From Doris montereyensis (taxonomy: Eukaryota > Mollusca > Gastropoda > Nudibranchia > Dorididae), in assembly GCA_037039925.1 (NCBI GenBank), contig JAXRKP010000613.1:190001-254000 (forward strand): a DNA stretch of 64,000 bases. Direction: 5' to 3'. The notes under the pieces were generated by a model, which saw nothing but the letters and a program-made list of their open reading frames with translations, made no database searches and had not been told where the DNA came from. Every line of letters begins with the position of its first letter. The stretch's first letter is position 1. Positions 1-12,615 of the stretch are shown here, piece after piece. The translations under genes and the position numbers were made by a program.

Positions 1-163
1 AAGAAGAAGCTAAGCAGCTTAGACAGAAAAGAAGAAGAAGAAGCTAAACAGCTTAGACAGAAAGAAGAAGAAGAAGAAGAAGAAGCTTAGACAGAAAAGA
101 AGAAGAAGAAGAAGAAGAAGAAGAAGAAGAAGAAAAGAAGAAGCTAAAAGAAGAAGAAGAACT

Positions 164-194
<31 letters not shown>

Positions 195-1640
195 AAGAAA
201 GAAGAAGAAGAAGAAGAAGAGAAGAGAAGAAGAAGAAGAAGAAGCTTAGAAGAAGAAGAAGAAGAAGAAGAAGAAGAAGAAGAAAGAAGAAGAAGCTAAG
301 CAGAAGAAGAAGAAGAAGAAGAAGAAGCAGCTAAAAGAAGAAGAAGAAGAAGAAGCTAAGCAAGAAGAAGAAGAAGAAGAAGAAGAAGAAGAAGCTTAAA
401 GAAGAAAAGAAGAAGAAGCTAAGAAGAAGAAGAAGAAAGAAGAAGAAGAAGAAGAAAGAAGAAGAAGACTAAAGAAGAAGAAGAAGAAGAAGAAGAAGAA
501 GAAGAAGAAGAAGAAGAAGAAGAAGAAGAAGAAGAAGAAGAAGAAAGAAGAAGAAGAAGAAGAAGAAGAAAGAAGAAGAAGAAGAAGAAGCTTAGAAGAA
601 GAAGAAGAAGAAGAAGAAGAAGAAGAAGAAGAAAGAAGAAGAAGAAGAAGAAGAAGAAGAAGAAGAAGAAAGAAAAAGAAGAAGAAGAAAAGAAGAAGAA
701 GAAGAAGAAGAAGAAGAAGAAGAGAAGAAGAAGAAGAAGAAGAAGAAGAAGAAAAACTAAAGAAGAAGAAAAGAAGAAGAAGAAGAAGAAGAAGAAGAAG
801 AAGAAGAAGAAGAAGAAGAAGAAGAAGAAGAAGAAGAAGAAGAAGAAGAAGAAGAAGAAGAAGAAGAAGAAGAAGAAGAAGAAGAAGAAGAAGAAGAAGA
901 AGAAGAAGAAGAAGAAGAAGAAGAGAAGAAGAAGAAGAAGAAGAAGAAGAAGAAGAAGAAGAAGAAGAAGAAGAAGAAAGAAGAAGAAGAAGAAGAAGAA
1001 GAAGAAGAAGAAGAAGAAGAAGAAGAAGAAGAAGAAGAAGAAGAAGAAAGAAGAAGAAGAAGAAGAAGAAGAAGAAGAAGAAGAAGAAGAAGAAGAAGAA
1101 GAAGAAGAAGAAGAAGAAGAAGAAGAAGAAGAAGAAGAAGAAGAAGAAGCAAGAAGAAGAAGAAGAAGAAGAAGAAGCTAAACAGAAGAAAAGAAGAAGA
1201 AGAAGAAGAAGCAGCTTAGACAGAAAGAAGAAGAAGAAGAAACAGAAGAAGAAGAAGAAGAAGAAGAAGAAGAAGAAGAAGAAGCTAAACAGCTTAAAGA
1301 AGAAAGAAGAAGAAGAAGCTAAACAGCTTAGACAGAAAGAAGAAGAAGCTAAGCAGCTTAGACAGAAAGAAGAAGAAGAGCTAAACAGCTTAGACAGAAG
1401 AAGAAGAAGAAGCTAAACAGCTTAGACAGAAAGAAGAAGAAGAATCTAAACAGCTTAAGCAGAAAGAAAAAGAAGCTAAACAACTTAAGCAGAAAGAAGA
1501 AGAAGCTAAGCAGCTTAGACAGAAAGAAGAAGAAGCTAAGCAGCTTAGACAGAAAGAAGAAGAAGCTAAGCAGCTTAAGCACAAAGAAGAAGAATCTAAG
1601 CAGCTTAAGCAGAAAGAAAAAGAAGCTAAACAATTTTAAG
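1..1640 (+). repeat. GAA/AAG microsatellite grading into a 30-bp coding repeat
   Basis: Nearly pure GAA triplets run through most of 1-1300, longest at about 770-1150, broken by islands of a 30-bp unit encoding AKQLRQKEEE. From 1300 to 1630 the 30-bp unit dominates. The islands suggest the microsatellite grew inside, and partly replaced, a coding minisatellite. In the coding frame the pure tract would be poly-Glu; in shifted frames it is poly-Lys or poly-Arg. Tract length in an assembly of this kind is unreliable. Confidence 0.85.
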
Positions 1641-4600
1641 CAGAAAAGAAGGAAAAGAAGCTGAACACCTTAAACAGAAACAAGAAGCTGAACAACAAAG
1701 AAAGAGGGGGAGCTACTGTACGAAACAAGAAGGGTAAAAAATGGGAAACGAGACGAGAAAGGAAAACAAGAGAAGAACATGAAAGAAAACAAGAGAATGA
1801 AGACGACGAGCACAAGAATAGAGGCACGTTAGATGCTCACATGCAGAAAAAGGAAAAAACTGAAAGGCAAAACAAAGAGAAAAAGGTAGCTGATCCACTA
1901 AAGAAAGAGAAAGATGAAGATGTTCAAGTAAAGAAAGAGAAAGAGGAAGCTGAACGGCTAAAGAAAGAGAAAGAGGAAGCTGAACGGCTAAAGAAAGAGA
2001 AAGAGGAAGCTGAACGGCTAAAGAAAGAGAAAGAGGAAGCTGAACGACTAATGAAAGAGAAAGAAGAATCTGGTCGACTAAAGAAAGAGAACGAGGAAGC
2101 AGAACGACTAAAGAAAGAGAAAGATGAAGCTGAACGGCTAAAGAAAGAGAAAGATGAAGCTGATCGGCGAAAAAGAAAGAGAAAGAGGAAGCTGAACGAC
2201 TAAAGAAAGAGAAAGAGGAAGCTGATCGGCTAAAGAAAGAGCAAGATGAAGCTGATCGGCAAAAGAAAGACAAAGAGGAAGCTGATCGACTAAAGAAAGA
2301 GCAAGATGAAGCTGATTGGCAAAAGAAAGAGAAAGAGGAAGCAGAACAACTAAAGAAAGAGAAAAAAATGAAGCTGATCAGCAAAAGAAAGAGAGAAAGA
2401 GGAAGCTGAACGAGTAAAGAAAGACAAAGAGGAAGCAGAAAGACTAAAGAAGAGAAAGAGGAAGTTCAACGACTAAAGAAAGAGAAAGATGAAGCTGATC
2501 AACTAAAGAAAGAGAAGGAGGAAGCAGGACGACTAAATAAAGAGGAAGCAAAACTACTAAAGAAAGAGAAAGAGAAGCAGAACGACTAAAGAAAGAGGAA
2601 GCAGAACGACTAAAGAAAGAGGAAGCAGAACGACTAAAGAAAGAGAAAGCAAAACTACTAGAGAAAAGAGAAAGAGGAAGCTGAACGAGTAAAGAAAGAC
2701 AAAGAGAAGCAGAAAGACTAAAGAAAGAGAAAAGAGGAAGTTCAACGACTAAAGAAAGAGAAAGAGGAAGTTCAACGACTAAAGAAAGAGAAAGAGGAAG
2801 CAGAACGACTAAAGAAAGAGAAAGAGGAAGCAGAACGACTTAAGAAAGAGGAAGCAGAACGACTAAAGAAAGAGGAAGCAGAACGACTTAAGAAAAGAGA
2901 AAGCAAAACGACTAAAGAAAGAGGAAGCAGAACGACTAAAGAAAGAGGAAGCAGAACTACTAGAGAAAAGAGAAAGCAGAACGTTCACTTAAGAAAGAGA
3001 AAGCAAAACTACTAGAGAAAGAGAAAGAGGAAGCAGAACGACTAAAGAAAGAGGAAGCAGAACGACTAAAGAAAGAGGAAGCAGAACGACAGAAGAAAGA
3101 GGAAGCAGAACGACTCAAGAAAGAGGAAGCAGAACGACTAAAGAAAGAGGAAGCAGAACGACTAAAGAAAGAGAAAGAGGAAGCAAAACGACTAAAGAAA
3201 GAGAAAGAGGAAGCAGGACGAATAAAGAAAGAGAAAGAGGAAGCAGAACGACTAAAGAAAGAGGAAGCAGAACGACTAAAGAAAGAAGAAGCAGAAACGA
3301 CTAAAGAAAGAGAAAAGAGGAAGCAGAACGACTAAAGAAAGAAGAAGCAGAACGACTAAAGAAAGAGAAAGAGGAAGCAGAACGACTAAAGAAAGAGAAA
3401 GAGGAAGCAGAACGACTAAAGAAAGAGAAAGAGGAAGCAGAACGACTAAAGAAAGAGAAAAAGAGGAAGCTGAACGACTAAAAAGAAAGAGAAAAGAGGA
3501 AGCAGAACGACTAAAAGAAAGAGAAAGAGAAGCTGAACGACTAAAGAAAGAGAAAGAGGAAGCAGAACGACTAAAGAAAGAAGAAGCAGAACGACTAAAG
3601 AAAGAGAAAGAGGAAGCAGAACGACTAAAGAAAGAAGAAGCAGAACGACTAAAGAAAGAAGAAGCAGAACGACTAAAGAAAGAGGAAGCAGAACGACTAA
3701 AGAAAGAGAAAGAGGAAGCAGAACGACTAAAGAAAGAGAAAGAGGAAGCTGAACGACTAAAGAAAAGAGAAAGAGGAAGCTGAACGACTAAAGAAAGAGA
3801 AAGAGGAAGCAGAACGACTAAAGAAAGAGAAAGAGGAAGCAGAACGACTAAAGAAAGAGAAAAGAGGAAGTTGAACGACTAAAGAAAGAGAAAGAGAAAG
3901 CAGAACGACTAAAGAAAGAGAAAGAGGAAGCAGAACGACTAAAGAAAAAAGAAGCAGAACGACTAAAGAAAGAGAAAGAGGAAGCTGAACGACTAAAGAA
4001 AGAGGAAGCAGAACGACTAAAGAAAAGAGGAAGCAGAACGACTAAAGAAAGAGGAAGCAGAACGACTAAAGAAGGATGAAGCAGAACGACTAAAGAAAGA
4101 GAAAGAAGAAGCAGAACGACTAAAGAAAGAGAAGCAGCAAAGAAAGAGAAAGAGGAAGGAGAACGACTAAAGAAAGAGAAAGAGGAAGAGAACGACTAAA
4201 GAAAGAGAAAGAGAGAACGACTGAAAGACTAAAGAAAGAGAAAGAGGAAGCTGGAGAAAGAAAGAGAAAGAACTGAAAGACTAAAGAAAGAGAAAGCAGA
4301 ACGACTAAAGAAAGAGAAAAAGGAAGCTGAAAGACTGAAGAAAGAGGAAGCAGAACGACTAAAGAAAGAGAAAGAGGAAGGAGAACGACTAAAGAAAGAG
4401 AAAGAGGAAGCTGAAAGACAAAAGAAAGAGAAAGAGGAAGCTGAAAGACTAAAGAAAGAGAAAGCAGAACGACTAATGAAAGAGAAAAAGGAAGCAGAAC
4501 GACTAATGAAAGAGAAAGAGAAAGCAGAACGACTAATGAAAGAGAAAAAGGAAGCAGAACGACTAATGAAAGAGAAAAGGAAGCTGAAAGACTGAAGAAA

Positions 4601-7600
4601 GAGGAAGCAGAACGACTAATGAAAGAGAAAGAGGAAGCAGAACGACTAATGGAAAGAGAAAGAGGAAGCAAAACTACTAAAGAAAAAGAGAAAAGAGGAA
4701 GCAGAATGACTAAAGAAAGGGAAAGAGAAAGCAGAACGACTAATGAAAGAGAAAGAGACAAACAAATCTGAATGTCAAAAAGGCAAATGAAACACCGGTG
4801 TCGAAAAAGATAGAGGAAAGACGGAAACGCACATAATGGATCAAAACGCATCGGAAGTAAGTGACGAAGACGTAATGGAAAAGAATACAAATACAAAACG
4901 TTACAAAGTAAAATCCCACAAAATGTGATGAGCGAAAACCGAAAATGTGACATATCATGAACGAGTGCCATGCGCATATTCTATGGTCAGTCAATGCAAA
5001 GTAATTCCTGAAACCGAACAACAGGCAACATTACCAAGAAAGTTCATAGAACGACTAAGGCTGTGCAACTGCAAATGGTTGAGAAAAACGAAAGCATCGC
5101 GGAAAGAATCAAGTCAAACGTGAGACAGTGTGCTTGTGTCTAAGACATCAGGTGACTACCACAGCAAGAATGACAAAGATACAAATGATGATCGGAAAGC
5201 AAATAGAGAAAGGTCATGTCGCATTCGATAACAAGACGCCAAGTAAAGAAGCACGAGTGAAACACGAGACCCCAATGCAAGACGGAAGGGAAGCGAGGCA
5301 AATGAAGTTATACATTTTGCACCAAAAGAATGAAATTAATTTGTAGAAAAAAGTCCAAACAATGATAATTCAAATACAACAGAGAATAAAAAAGATGAAG
5401 TAACAAAATGCTCTAACAATGAAGGAGGAAAAGATAGCATACAAAGTTTAACGCATAAACTAGAAACGAGAGAGAATTCGATTGCAGACAGTATTCGAAC
5501 AGTTACTAAAGAAGAAATAGTCATGGATCAGACTGAAAACCATACCGACACAGAGGCAGCAGTTTGTTACAACTACTGCGCAAATCCAAACGACGACAGC
5601 TTTGTGAGGAGCATACATCAGCTGTCAACAGAAGACAAGATCCTGATAGAAATGACAAACTCGAAGTAAAGGACAAGAGTGAACGTCATCATAAACAAGC
5701 TATCGCAAGCCAACTCCAAACCACTGCCGATGAACAAGATGGCACCTACCCACTCCTGACGCCTGACGGTGATGTAGCGCATGCGCATGAAGAACCAACA
5801 GAAGTAGAGGACCGTTTACGTGGAAATAAGAAGCTTGAAAGTGAAGAGGAAGAAAAGAACTCAATGAGGAGAAAATGATTAAATATATGCTAGTTGACCC
5901 AGAAGCCAGAATTTTCGACCAGGCATTGAAAGACATCCTTACATCAAACACACCGACACATAATGTGTTTCCTCTGAATCACTCTGTGAGCGATAGCCTC
6001 GTGCCAAACGACAACTTTGAGGAGCCTGCGTCTGAAGAGGAGATCAGAGTCAATGGGTCTGGCACAAAATGACAATCAAGAGTGCCAGTCAACTGTTACG
6101 GTTGAAGAAGAAAAACAGGAAATAGGAAAAAATGATCACATGAAAACTGGGGCAAACGTGCCATACAAAGTGAGAGGTGAAGAACGAGAGAAGAATGGGA
6201 AGCCAAGGCAAATGTTTCCTCGCAAAGACGGTAAATCATTTTCGCCTACCGATACGAATTCTGCTAAACACCTGAATCCAACGTAGTGGCAGAACGAAAT
6301 GAAACACGCTTACCTGTCAACAGTCAAAATGAAAGGGACTCCAATGGTCCCAACGGCTAACGAAGGAGATGACGAAAAGTGCCGACATGAAATGACTCAA
6401 GGACTTGGAACGCCTGAAAAATGTGTGGAGCAGATTGGGCCCCTTTTTGCCGAAAGTGAGGTATCCCAAAAGAGCGTCACACCCCAAAAGTTTCCAAAAA
6501 CAAAAAATCATAATAGAAAGGGGTCAAACAAAAGCCGTGGTGGTTTTAAAAAAGGTGAAAAAGGGACAGGAAGCAAGACTAATTCACCAATCACTACCAG
6601 TTCATCATCGGGATCTGATCCACAATGGATGTAATGACGATAATTCAGATACAAACATAACAACAATCAACTCTGAGCCTACCAGTGGACAAAATGGGAA
6701 TGCTTTGCAGACAAAAGGAATCTTTAGTGGATTCACAAGAACAGTCGCCAAGATCACTCGACGGCTTTGTTCAATCAAATACTCCGCCGAAGAGAGACCG
6801 AATAAGACAAATTTTTTCCGGCGGAAAAGGAACTTTGGGGAAATATGCCACATTCCAATACTAACTACAATAAAACCAAGAGTAAGAGATACAGTAACTG
6901 TCACAAAGGAATGGGCTCTCAGCAATTCAATCCGTCTCAAAACCGTGGCCACGTGAGATTTTCACCACCGAGTCAAAACCCATATTACAAACATTCTAAT
7001 AACTATACTGGCGACCAGCATAGCACAAAGTGTAATTTTCAATTTGACATAGGGTTAACCCCCAACCTTGGCATTGTGGTCATTATCAGACAAGACACTA
7101 CCCTTTTTCGCCAGACCAGTGGCAACGGTACCATCACGGGAGAGGACATCTCCACAACCATACCGAAGCAGGACCATATGTTTCTGATAAAAGGAGATAC
7201 GGCCATTGGCGGCGTGGCAATCACTCTCAATCCAGGGGCAGCCATTTGTCCCCAGAAGAAAAGCAACGGTCGCATGGGAGACTGTGTCACGATGATCGTG
7301 TCCAATCAAGAAATGAGCACGGAGTACGCGGTGGTGTGCATCGCCACACGGGCTCGGTCGATGCAACTACAAGGCAAGCGAAAAGTCATGCAGAATTGAT
7401 CACACGTGGAGAAACTAACACAGGTGTCACCAATGCACATGTCGGAGGAAAGCTAAACTCTACACCGGAAGAAACTAACACAGGTGTCACCAATATGTGT
7501 CTCGCAGGAAAGCTAGGATTCCACGCGTGGACAAACTAACACAGGTGTCACCAATACGTGTCTTGCAGGAAAGCTAGATTCCACGCGTGAAGAAACTAAG

Positions 7601-7854
7601 ACAGGTGTTAACAATGCACATCATGGAGAAAAGCTAGATTCCACGCGTGGAGAAGCTAACACAGTTGTCACAAGTGCACATCATGGAGAAAACTTAGATT
7701 CCACGCGTGGAGAAGCTAACACAGTTGTCACAAGTACACACCTCAGAGAAAAGCTGTATGTCGCAACTGGCGAAATTAACAGAGAGGCCATCAGTGCAAG
7801 TCTCGAAGAAAACTGAACTCCATGAGGTCCAGTTACCCCGATGCAGACGAGCAG
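1..7854 (+). CDS. Large repetitive coding exon, 5' truncated; likely upstream part of a C1q-domain protein
   Basis: Unrecognised family. Reading the plus strand gives continuous protein-like sequence, but the frame changes every few hundred bases. In order: a GAA tract grading into 10-residue repeats AKQLRQKEEE (to about 1630); a Lys/Glu block built on EEAERLKKEK (about 1920-4750); hydrophilic Lys/Asn/Thr/Ser-rich sequence (4760-6850); a His/Tyr/Arg/Ser-rich part (6850-7400); and seven 20-residue repeats (7400-7830). The exon appears to end at 7854 in front of a GTAAAT donor. Frame changes fall at short homopolymers: C5 near 7060, an extra G at 7515-7516, A4 near 7810. I infer one noisy exon rather than many small genes. 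The start lies outside the window. No signal peptide, transmembrane segment or enzyme motif was seen. The Lys/Glu part should form a long charged helix. Internal introns cannot be excluded. Confidence 0.5.
1920..4755 (+). repeat. 30-bp / 24-bp coding minisatellite (Lys/Glu decapeptide)
   Basis: About 90-100 tandem units. The 30-bp unit encodes EEAERLKKEK; a 24-bp variant lacks one Lys-Glu pair. Ala and Leu recur every 10 or 8 residues instead of following a strict heptad, so a charged single alpha-helix is as likely as a classical coiled coil. Frequent one-base insertions, such as GAAAAGAGG in place of GAAAGAGG, break the frame after about 2200. The first 120 codons (1841-2203) read without interruption. 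Confidence 0.9.
7400..7830 (+). repeat. 60-bp coding tandem repeat, seven copies
   Basis: The unit is 60 bp, read from the spacing of ACTAACACAGGTGTCACCAA at 7414, 7474 and (after one inserted base) 7535. It encodes 20 residues of the pattern GEANTVVTSAHHGEKLDSTR. Later copies diverge, and the last one reads EKLNSMRSS just before the donor at 7855. The frame of this last copy predicts phase 0 at the exon end, which fits the next proposed exon. Confidence 0.85.
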
Positions 7855-8024
7855 GTAAATATTAATATAATTAGCTTTAGTGTCTAAATGATTGATGAAA
7901 TACACAGCACGTTTGCATTAACTTGTAATAAATTTCCACCTTGCATCGTGTTCATTCATCCCATAAAAAAAAAATGAAACTGAAACTGGGTGAAGATAAT
8001 ACGAAATCATTTTAATTAGCTATT

Positions 8025-8375
8025 CTTGTACAGGTGGATTTATAGTCCGTATCCCCGCACGAATGCAGGCTCACTGAATGTACACCACTGATTCCTCAGC
8101 AGGCCATTTTCATTCAAAAAATTCTTCTCCAACTCCCTGGGTAGCATATAGTACAGCAGCCTGTTAGGCGCTTGCTACTAAGACTAGAACAAGATCTTTC
8201 TTTTGCCATAATTGGGTGCTCATTCACACTTGAGTCGAGTGAGAGAAGTAGAGTGAAGTGCCTTTCCTTAGACCGCAGCGACGTGGAACCCCCCCCCCAC
8301 CACCCACATGAGCCAGCCAATGATTTGGACCAATGTCGTTGGGATTACAAACTCGCAACACTACCAATGTCACCC
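8025..8375 (-). repeat. SINE-like dispersed repeat, family C
   Basis: Shares CTCATTCACACTTGAGTCGA and the ending ACAAACTCGCAACACTACC with copies near 52750-52955 and 58335-58580. On the minus strand the end reads GAGTTTGTAATCCC, resembling a pol III B box, so the element is probably tRNA-derived and oriented minus. It lies in the presumed intron of the C1q gene. Confidence 0.6.
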
Positions 8376-8934
8376 CTCCAACGCCTCTATCATAACAAGA
8401 GTGCCTACCCACCTTCATTTCAAGTTTAAATTTCTTTGAAATTAAACCTTGTCCACCATATATGCAGGTGATCTCCGTATGAATTTAAGAAAACAGCAAG
8501 ATGAAACATTTTCTCAAGTTTTTCCGAGCAAAAATCTCCCCCCTCTCCTCCCCCCCGCCTAAAAACCGTACCAAAAACCCTGAGATCATCTTAGCTGTGG
8601 ATGTGGGTAATTCAAATTAAATTTGAAAAAAGATTATTAATACATTATAGTGTATAACTGTCCCACATTAGTCACAAATAATAATTATTTACTTTGAAAG
8701 TCAAAGCGTTTGCCCAGTCTCTGCGGAGACATCCTGTCGAGCAGTATGCAAACTTGCAACAAAACAATGTATTTCTTACCTGTATCCTGGTACTCATTTA
8801 TGCCTGCACCTATTAAAGATATATAGCTGCCCCCTCTACCCCAGAACTCACCTTGGCACGTTATATTTCATATTAATGTTCTCGTCAATATACGAGTGTA
8901 TGTATACATGACAAACAAACAGAACACACAAACA

Positions 8935-9765
8935 GAACATACATACATACATACATACATACATACATACATACATACAACATACATACATACATACATA
9001 CATACATAAATACATACATAAGTACATACATACATACATACATACATACATACATACATACATACATACACATATACATAATACACACATACATACATAA
9101 ATCAAACATAAGTACATACATACATACACACACATACATACATACATACATACATACATACACATATACATAATACACACATACATACATAAATCAAACA
9201 TAAGTACATACGTACATACATAAATACATACATAAGTATATACATACATACATACATACATACGTACATACATACATACATACATACACATATACATAAT
9301 ACATACATACATACATAAATCAAACATAAGTACATAATACATACATACACACATACATACATACATACATACATACATACATACATACATACATACATAC
9401 ATACATACATACATACATACATACATACACACACACACATACATACATACACATACATACATATATACATACATACATACATACATACATACATACATAC
9501 ATAGATACATACATACTTCCATACATACATACATACACACATACATACATATACATACATACATACATACATACATACATAAATACATACACACATTCAT
9601 ACATACGCACATACATAACATACATACATACATAACATATATACATACATACACAACATACATACATGCATACACACATACATACATACATACATACATA
9701 CATACATAAATACACACACACATTCATACATACGCACTTACATAACATACATACATTCAAACAGA
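8935..9765. repeat. CATA tetranucleotide microsatellite
   Basis: About 830 bp of CATA units with interspersed larger copies containing AAATCAAACATAAGTACATA, so part of it is a higher-order tandem repeat of roughly 120 bp (about 9080, 9180 and 9310). Long open frames here are artefacts of the tetranucleotide. Confidence 0.95.
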
Positions 9766-9811
9766 CGGGCAGAGACTCACACCCCTACCTACCTAACCTA
9801 CCTACGTGTGG

Positions 9812-10260
9812 TTTGACTAGGGACATCAAGATGTTGACTAGGGACATCAAGATGTTGACTAGGGACATCAAGATGTTGACTAGGGACATCAAGATGTTGA
9901 CTAGGGACATCAAGATATTGACTAGGGACATCAAGATGTTGACTAGGGACATCAAGATGTTGACTAGGGACATCAAGATGTTGACTAGGGACATCAAGAT
10001 ATTGACTAGGGACATCAAGATGTTGATTAGGGACTAGGACATCAAGATATTGACTAAGGACATCAAGATATTGACTAGGACATCAAGATGTTGACTAGGG
10101 ACATCAAGATATTGACTAGGGACATCAAGATGTTGATTAGGAGACCAAGATGTTGACTAGGGACATCAAGATGTTGATTAGGGACACCAAGATGTTGACT
10201 AGGGACATCAAGATGTTGATTAGGGACACCAAGATATTGACTAGGGACATCAAGATGTTA
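9812..10260. repeat. 21-bp minisatellite
   Basis: About 21 copies of TTGACTAGGGACATCAAGAT plus one base. The unit is a multiple of three, so open frames of heptapeptide LTRDIKM arise by chance. It sits in the presumed intron between 7855 and 10550. Confidence 0.95.
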
Positions 10261-10550
10261 AAGAAATAAAAGATGGTTCGATCTACATTTTTATTCCATT
10301 TCCCCACCGATCATATTGACAACAAACACTCGTTGAATATCGTGGCGTCGGTGCCCTATACATCGGAGATCTTAATACAACCGTGGAGTTTTAAAAATGA
10401 TTGAACATACATTAATCAATAAGAACAAATATAATTTCCTTTTTTAAAGGATTAATAAAGATGGTTGAATTGAATTGAATTGAATTGTATGTGTGAAACT
10501 ATATTATCGACAGCTCAAGTCACACACTCTCTCTGTCTATCTATTTTCAG

Positions 10551-10584
10551 CTCTCTCACATGACAAGCTCGAAAACTCCCACAG
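10551..10584 (+). CDS. Candidate 34-nt linker exon of the C1q gene
   Basis: A strong pyrimidine tract and TTTTCAG precede CTCTCTCACATG, and GTAATA follows CCCACAG. Read in phase 0 it gives LSHMTSSKTPT plus one base, which joins phase 1 of the C1q exon at 14188. The upstream exon ending at 7854 is in phase 0 if the reading frame of its last repeat is kept. The phases therefore agree across all three pieces. No homology supports so short an exon; the case rests on splice sites and phase only. Confidence 0.45.
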
Positions 10585-10639
10585 GTAATAGTATCAATTT
10601 TTTGTGTATTTCATAATTTCTTTCTTATATTAAGTTATA

Positions 10640-10940
10640 TGGTAGTCTAGAGGCAAGGTGTCAGCCTCTCAACCAAAGGCTGCGGTTGAGATGGGTGAAA
10701 TATTTTCTCGAGTTTCTTTTTCGAGTACAATCTAACCCCACCCCACCGCTCCGCCCCCTGGTGCAGGTAGATGGCAAGACGCTTAGTCCCATCAGAGTCG
10801 TACGATAAAAAAGAGATCCCGTATGCAGATCACAACAACACTCTGTGCACGTTTAAGATCCCTTGGCCGTTTACAGGACATACCGGGCAAAATTAAAAAT
10901 CTTACCAAATACTCCGTGATCACCTTTGTCAAATCAAAAT
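10640..10940 (+). repeat. tRNA-derived SINE, family A
   Basis: Starts with TAGTCTAGAGGCAAGGTGTC and continues through GATGGCAAGACGCTTAGTCC, CTGTGCACGTTTAAGATCCC and TTTACAGGACATACCGGGCA. It matches the plus copy at 61617-61975 and minus copies at 17615-17915 and 45095-45412. It is just downstream of the candidate 34-nt exon. Confidence 0.8.
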
Positions 10941-12104
10941 TTTAAAATAGATAACAACTAAACTTTCTTATAATTATTACTATTACATATCTCTATTTAT
11001 AATATCAGTTGGGGTTCTTAAAGACTTTTTTTTCTTATAGACAATTTTTTTTTCGCTTCAAGCTAAGAAATTTGGCACGGTGAAACTTCGTCCACTTAAA
11101 AATATTATAAAAGATGGACATACGTTGTAAAAATATCTTGACCGTTTGTGACGTCCTCAAAAATGACCTTTATGATATTCACCATGTTTTTAAAACCTCG
11201 TTTTGTCATTTTCTCGATTGTTTTTTGGAAAAAACAGCAAGGTGTCGGTATCTTCAAAAGCTTTTTTATAGAACTTAAAGTCTTTGTCAATTTCAACTAT
11301 TGTCTGTTTAACGCGGTTATCTGTGGGTTTTTTTATTAGGTTTAAAAAAACTTTTCATTTACATGTGGTTTTTAAATTCAATTTCTTTGAAAAAGAATGG
11401 CGTTGTATTTCATCATAAACTTTGTTCATTTTTCTGCTCAAAACACTTTATTTTTTGTAAAAGGCTGTTTACCGAACCGAGATATCGGGTTTTTAAGCGC
11501 GTGTCCACCCTGAATTGACTGTATTTGACTTTCACGACACTACAACTTAATATAGTTAATGCGAGTACGGCGTTTATTTATAGACTGTTTACTGTCTATT
11601 GTCGAGTTTGTCAACATGATATTTGCAATTCAATCAAGGTTTCAGTATTCATCTTTGTTTTTAAATGGGTGGCATGCATGAAAACATGTAGTGGAAGTTA
11701 AGTTTGAAAGCAATACCTATATTTTAAAGTTTTCTTATCATCACATACGTTTCACATCGAATCACTAGTTTCTCTGAGGTCAAAACAGCTTATACATGTG
11801 GGTAAAGTTGTGTAATAATAATCACCTCGATGACACCAAAAATGTATAATGCCGACATCAGGTAGTTGGATGTCATATTGACTAAATTTTGTTAGCTGGA
11901 ATTACGTATTATCATGTCTAATTTTATTTAAACGTAATGAAATTAGGATAAATCGTTTCAATAACTCTTAAACATATGGTTTTATATATTACATCTCATG
12001 GCGAACCAGACTTTTAAATATTTAACAGGCAGTTTATACTGTATCTGCTTTCATTGACCGCCATTTTAAATTTATTAAAGAATGACGTCATAATCTTAAG
12101 CGTA

Positions 12105-12615
12105 TTATGACGTCCATCTTTTAAATCACACAGACATTTGCGTTGTTAAATATGTCCATCTTTTGAATCACACAGACGTTTGCGTCCTTAAATATGTCCA
12201 TCTTTTAAATCACACAGACATTTGCGTTGTTAAATATGTCCATCTTTTTAAATCACACAGACGTTTGCGTCCTTAAATATGTCCATCTTTTTGAATTACA
12301 CAACGTTTGCGTCCTTAAATATGTCCATTTTTGAATTACACAGACGTTTGCGTCCTTAAATATGTCCATCTTTTGAATTACACAGACGTTTGCGTCGTTA
12401 AATATGTCCATCTTTTTAAATCACACAGTACAGACGTTTGTGTCGTTAAATATGTCCATCTTTTAAATCACACAGACGTTTGCGTCGTTAAATATGTCCA
12501 TCTTTTAAATTAAATCGTTAAATATGTCCATCTTTAAATCACACAGACGTTTGCGTCGTTAAATATGTCCATCTTTTAAATCACACAGTACAGACGTTTG
12601 CGTCGTTAAATATAT
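12105..12615. repeat. 42-46 bp satellite
   Basis: About 12 imperfect units containing ATATGTCCATCTTTTAAATC and ACACAGACGTTTGCGTC. Unit length varies through small indels in the T tract. Intronic in the C1q gene model. Confidence 0.9.

Noticed and set aside
757..1152. Minus-strand open frame of poly-Leu, poly-Ser and poly-Phe
   Set aside because: Trivial translation of the GAA/TTC microsatellite; the unit structure supports the plus strand.
8848..9760. Long Tyr/Val/Cys/Met open frames on the minus strand
   Set aside because: Product of the CATA tetranucleotide, which is open in several frames.
9785..10037. Heptapeptide-repeat open frames on both strands
   Set aside because: The 21-bp minisatellite is a multiple of three without stops; the unit has no other coding support.
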